Assembly: GCA_947455485.1 (NCBI GenBank)
Contig: CANGNV010000006.1
Coordinates: 1-64,000 of the forward strand
DNA length: 64,000 nt
Origin: Burkholderiaceae bacterium
GTDB taxonomy: Bacteria; Pseudomonadota; Gammaproteobacteria; Burkholderiales; Burkholderiaceae
Direction: 5' to 3'
In this document: piece by piece, positions 62,759 through 64,000 of the stretch
Numbering within the stretch: the stretch's first letter is position 1
How the letters are laid out: the number at the start of each line of letters is the position of its first letter
Notes under the pieces: generated by a model
What the model was told of the DNA's origin: nothing
The model's input: the letters and a program-made list of their open reading frames with translations, nothing else
Database searches by the model: none
Made by a program: the position numbers and the translations under genes

Positions 62759-64000
62759 ATGCCTGGCCACTTATTACTACCCTCTGAACCTATTCAACTG
62801 CCACTTCTCCCTTTGAGAGACGTCGTGGTGTTTCCACACATGGTCATCCCCTTGTTTGTGGGTCGTCCAAAATCGATCAAAGCGCTAGAAGCCGCCATGG
62901 AAACTGGCAAAAATGTGCTTCTAGTAGCGCAAAAGACTGCTGCGAAGGATGAGCCTGGCGTAGAGGACCTCTATGAGGTTGGTTGTATCGCCAACATTCT
63001 GCAAATGCTCAAGTTGCCAGACGGCACCGTAAAAGTGTTGGTTGAGGGTGTGCAGCGTGCTGAAGTAAGTCAAGTTGAAGATAGCCAAGGCTATTTCTGC
63101 TGTGAAGCTACGCCAACCTCAATGTCGGCATTAGACGCTCATGAGACTGAAGCTTTACGTCGTGCCATCATGGCCCAGTTTGATCAATACGTAAAACTGA
63201 ATAAAAAAGTTCCTCAAGAGATCCTGTCTTCACTTGGTGGTATCGATGATCCTAGCCGTTTGGCGGATACGATTTGTGCACATCTACCAGTTAAGCTCGA
63301 GCAGAAGCAACGCTTGCTGGAGATGACTGATGTAGTTCAACGCTTAGAAAGTCTCTTAGCTGATCTCGAAAGTGAAATAGATATTTTGCAAGTTGAGAAG
63401 CGTATTCGTGGACGTGTAAAACGTCAGATGGAAAAGAGTCAGCGCGAGTACTACTTAAACGAACAAGTTAAAGCCATTCAAAAAGAATTAGGTGAGGGTG
63501 AAGAGGGCGCCGATCTCGAGGAACTTGAGAAGAAAATTAAAGCTGCTCGCATGCCTAAGGAGGCTTTGAAGAAGGCTGAGTCTGAGTTGAAGAAACTCAA
63601 ACTCATGTCGCCAATGTCTGCCGAAGCAACCGTGATTCGTAATTTCATTGACACCTTGGTGACTCTTCCCTGGAAGAAAAAAACTAAGATCAATAATGAT
63701 TTAGCTAATGCCGAAAAAGTATTGGATGAAGATCATTACGGACTTGATAAAGTTAAAGAACGTATCCTGGAATACCTCGCAGTTCAACAGCGTGTTGAGC
63801 GCGTCAAAGCTCCAATCCTTTGTTTAGTTGGGCCTCCTGGCGTTGGTAAAACTTCTCTGGGTCAATCCATTGCACGCGCAACCAACCGTAAGTTTGTTCG
63901 TATGGCATTGGGTGGTGTGCGTGATGAGTCTGAAATTCGCGGTCATCGTCGTACCTATATTGGGTCTATGCCGGGCAAGATTCTATCTAGCTTGACCAAG
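62759..64000 (+). CDS. lon: ATP-dependent protease Lon, N-terminal part (partial at window end)
   Basis: 414 codons are open from ATG 62759 to the window edge. The N-terminal LON substrate-binding domain (LPLLPLRDVVVFPHMVIPLFVGRPKSIKALEAAM) is followed by a coiled-coil helical region (VEKRIRGRVKRQMEKSQREYYLNEQVKAIQKELGE) and the beginning of the AAA+ module, with Walker A GPPGVGKTSLG near residue 360. The Ser-Lys protease domain lies beyond the window. GGAGG at 62745-62749 is 9 bp from the ATG. tig-clpP-clpX-lon is a well-conserved order. Residues seen match Lon closely. Confidence 0.95.
   Translation, partial: MPGHLLLPSEPIQLPLLPLRDVVVFPHMVIPLFVGRPKSIKALEAAMETGKNVLLVAQKTAAKDEPGVEDLYEVGCIANILQMLKLPDGTVKVLVEGVQRAEVSQVEDSQGYFCCEATPTSMSALDAHETEALRRAIMAQFDQYVKLNKKVPQEILSSLGGIDDPSRLADTICAHLPVKLEQKQRLLEMTDVVQRLESLLADLESEIDILQVEKRIRGRVKRQMEKSQREYYLNEQVKAIQKELGEGEEGADLEELEKKIKAARMPKEALKKAESELKKLKLMSPMSAEATVIRNFIDTLVTLPWKKKTKINNDLANAEKVLDEDHYGLDKVKERILEYLAVQQRVERVKAPILCLVGPPGVGKTSLGQSIARATNRKFVRMALGGVRDESEIRGHRRTYIGSMPGKILSSLTK

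Overview
The window looks like a chromosomal segment of a small-genome betaproteobacterium of the Burkholderiaceae. Polynucleobacter or a close relative is the best guess. This is an inference from gene content and order: the thiCOSGE operon behind a TPP riboswitch, phaC-phaB-phaR, tig-clpP-clpX-lon, the methylmalonyl-CoA cluster, moderate GC and very tight spacing. No database search was possible. I found no rRNA genes, insertion sequences, integrases or CRISPR arrays.

Layout. 1-4.3 kb: 3' end of lysC, tRNA-Ser, an amidase, then a patch of small accessory genes (an HTH/zinc-ribbon mini-protein, a secreted 98-aa protein, a zinc-ribbon/Smr-like protein) and a YqjD/YqjE/YqjK-like envelope trio. 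4.3-11.1 kb: apt and an MTA/SAH nucleosidase-like gene head to head, fadD, an outer-membrane transporter-like protein, a 4-TM protein, trhP (U32) and a secreted alpha/beta hydrolase. 11.1-14.1 kb: a structured-RNA candidate, an orphan gene, and an exported amidohydrolase between two copies of a terminator plus tRNA-Asn 3' end. 14.1-20.2 kb: thiamine synthesis (thiD; thiC-thiO-thiS-thiG-thiE). 20.3-24.1 kb: Nudix hydrolase, tRNA-Arg beside paired DnaA boxes, a small membrane protein, an MFS carrier and a CoA-transferase. 24.1-32.2 kb: parE-parC, a RidA-like protein, a MoxR/VWA pair, and two small c-type cytochromes behind a perfect FNR-type box. 32.2-40.3 kb: a GntR/FCD regulator divergent from methylmalonyl-CoA mutase, meaB, propionyl-CoA carboxylase beta and alpha, and a VOC epimerase, which together convert propionyl-CoA to succinyl-CoA. 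40.3-47.4 kb: tsaB, rimI and a probable HolD/psi-like protein with a degenerate uracil-DNA-glycosylase fold, then lplT, alr, bamD, rluD and pgeF. 47.4-53.2 kb: PHA synthesis (phaC, phaB, phaR), rimO and a thiolase. 53.2-59 kb: serB, mfd, ispD, ispF. 59-64 kb: tRNA-Leu, tig, clpP, clpX and the 5' part of lon.

How the genes fit together. Propionyl-CoA catabolism and PHA storage share acyl-CoA currency with fadD, the thiolase and the CoA-transferase. The thiamine operon is under TPP control. Most other genes are housekeeping (topoisomerase IV, Mfd, proteostasis, isoprenoids, envelope). The most notable leads are: (1) the gene after rimI, which appears to join a HolD-like N-terminal peptide to a catalytically dead UDG-type domain; (2) the tRNA-Asn/terminator duplication exactly 1996 bp apart around the amidohydrolase gene; (3) a multi-helix RNA candidate at 11.17-11.31 kb; (4) helically phased T-tracts and a sigma-32-like promoter before lon.
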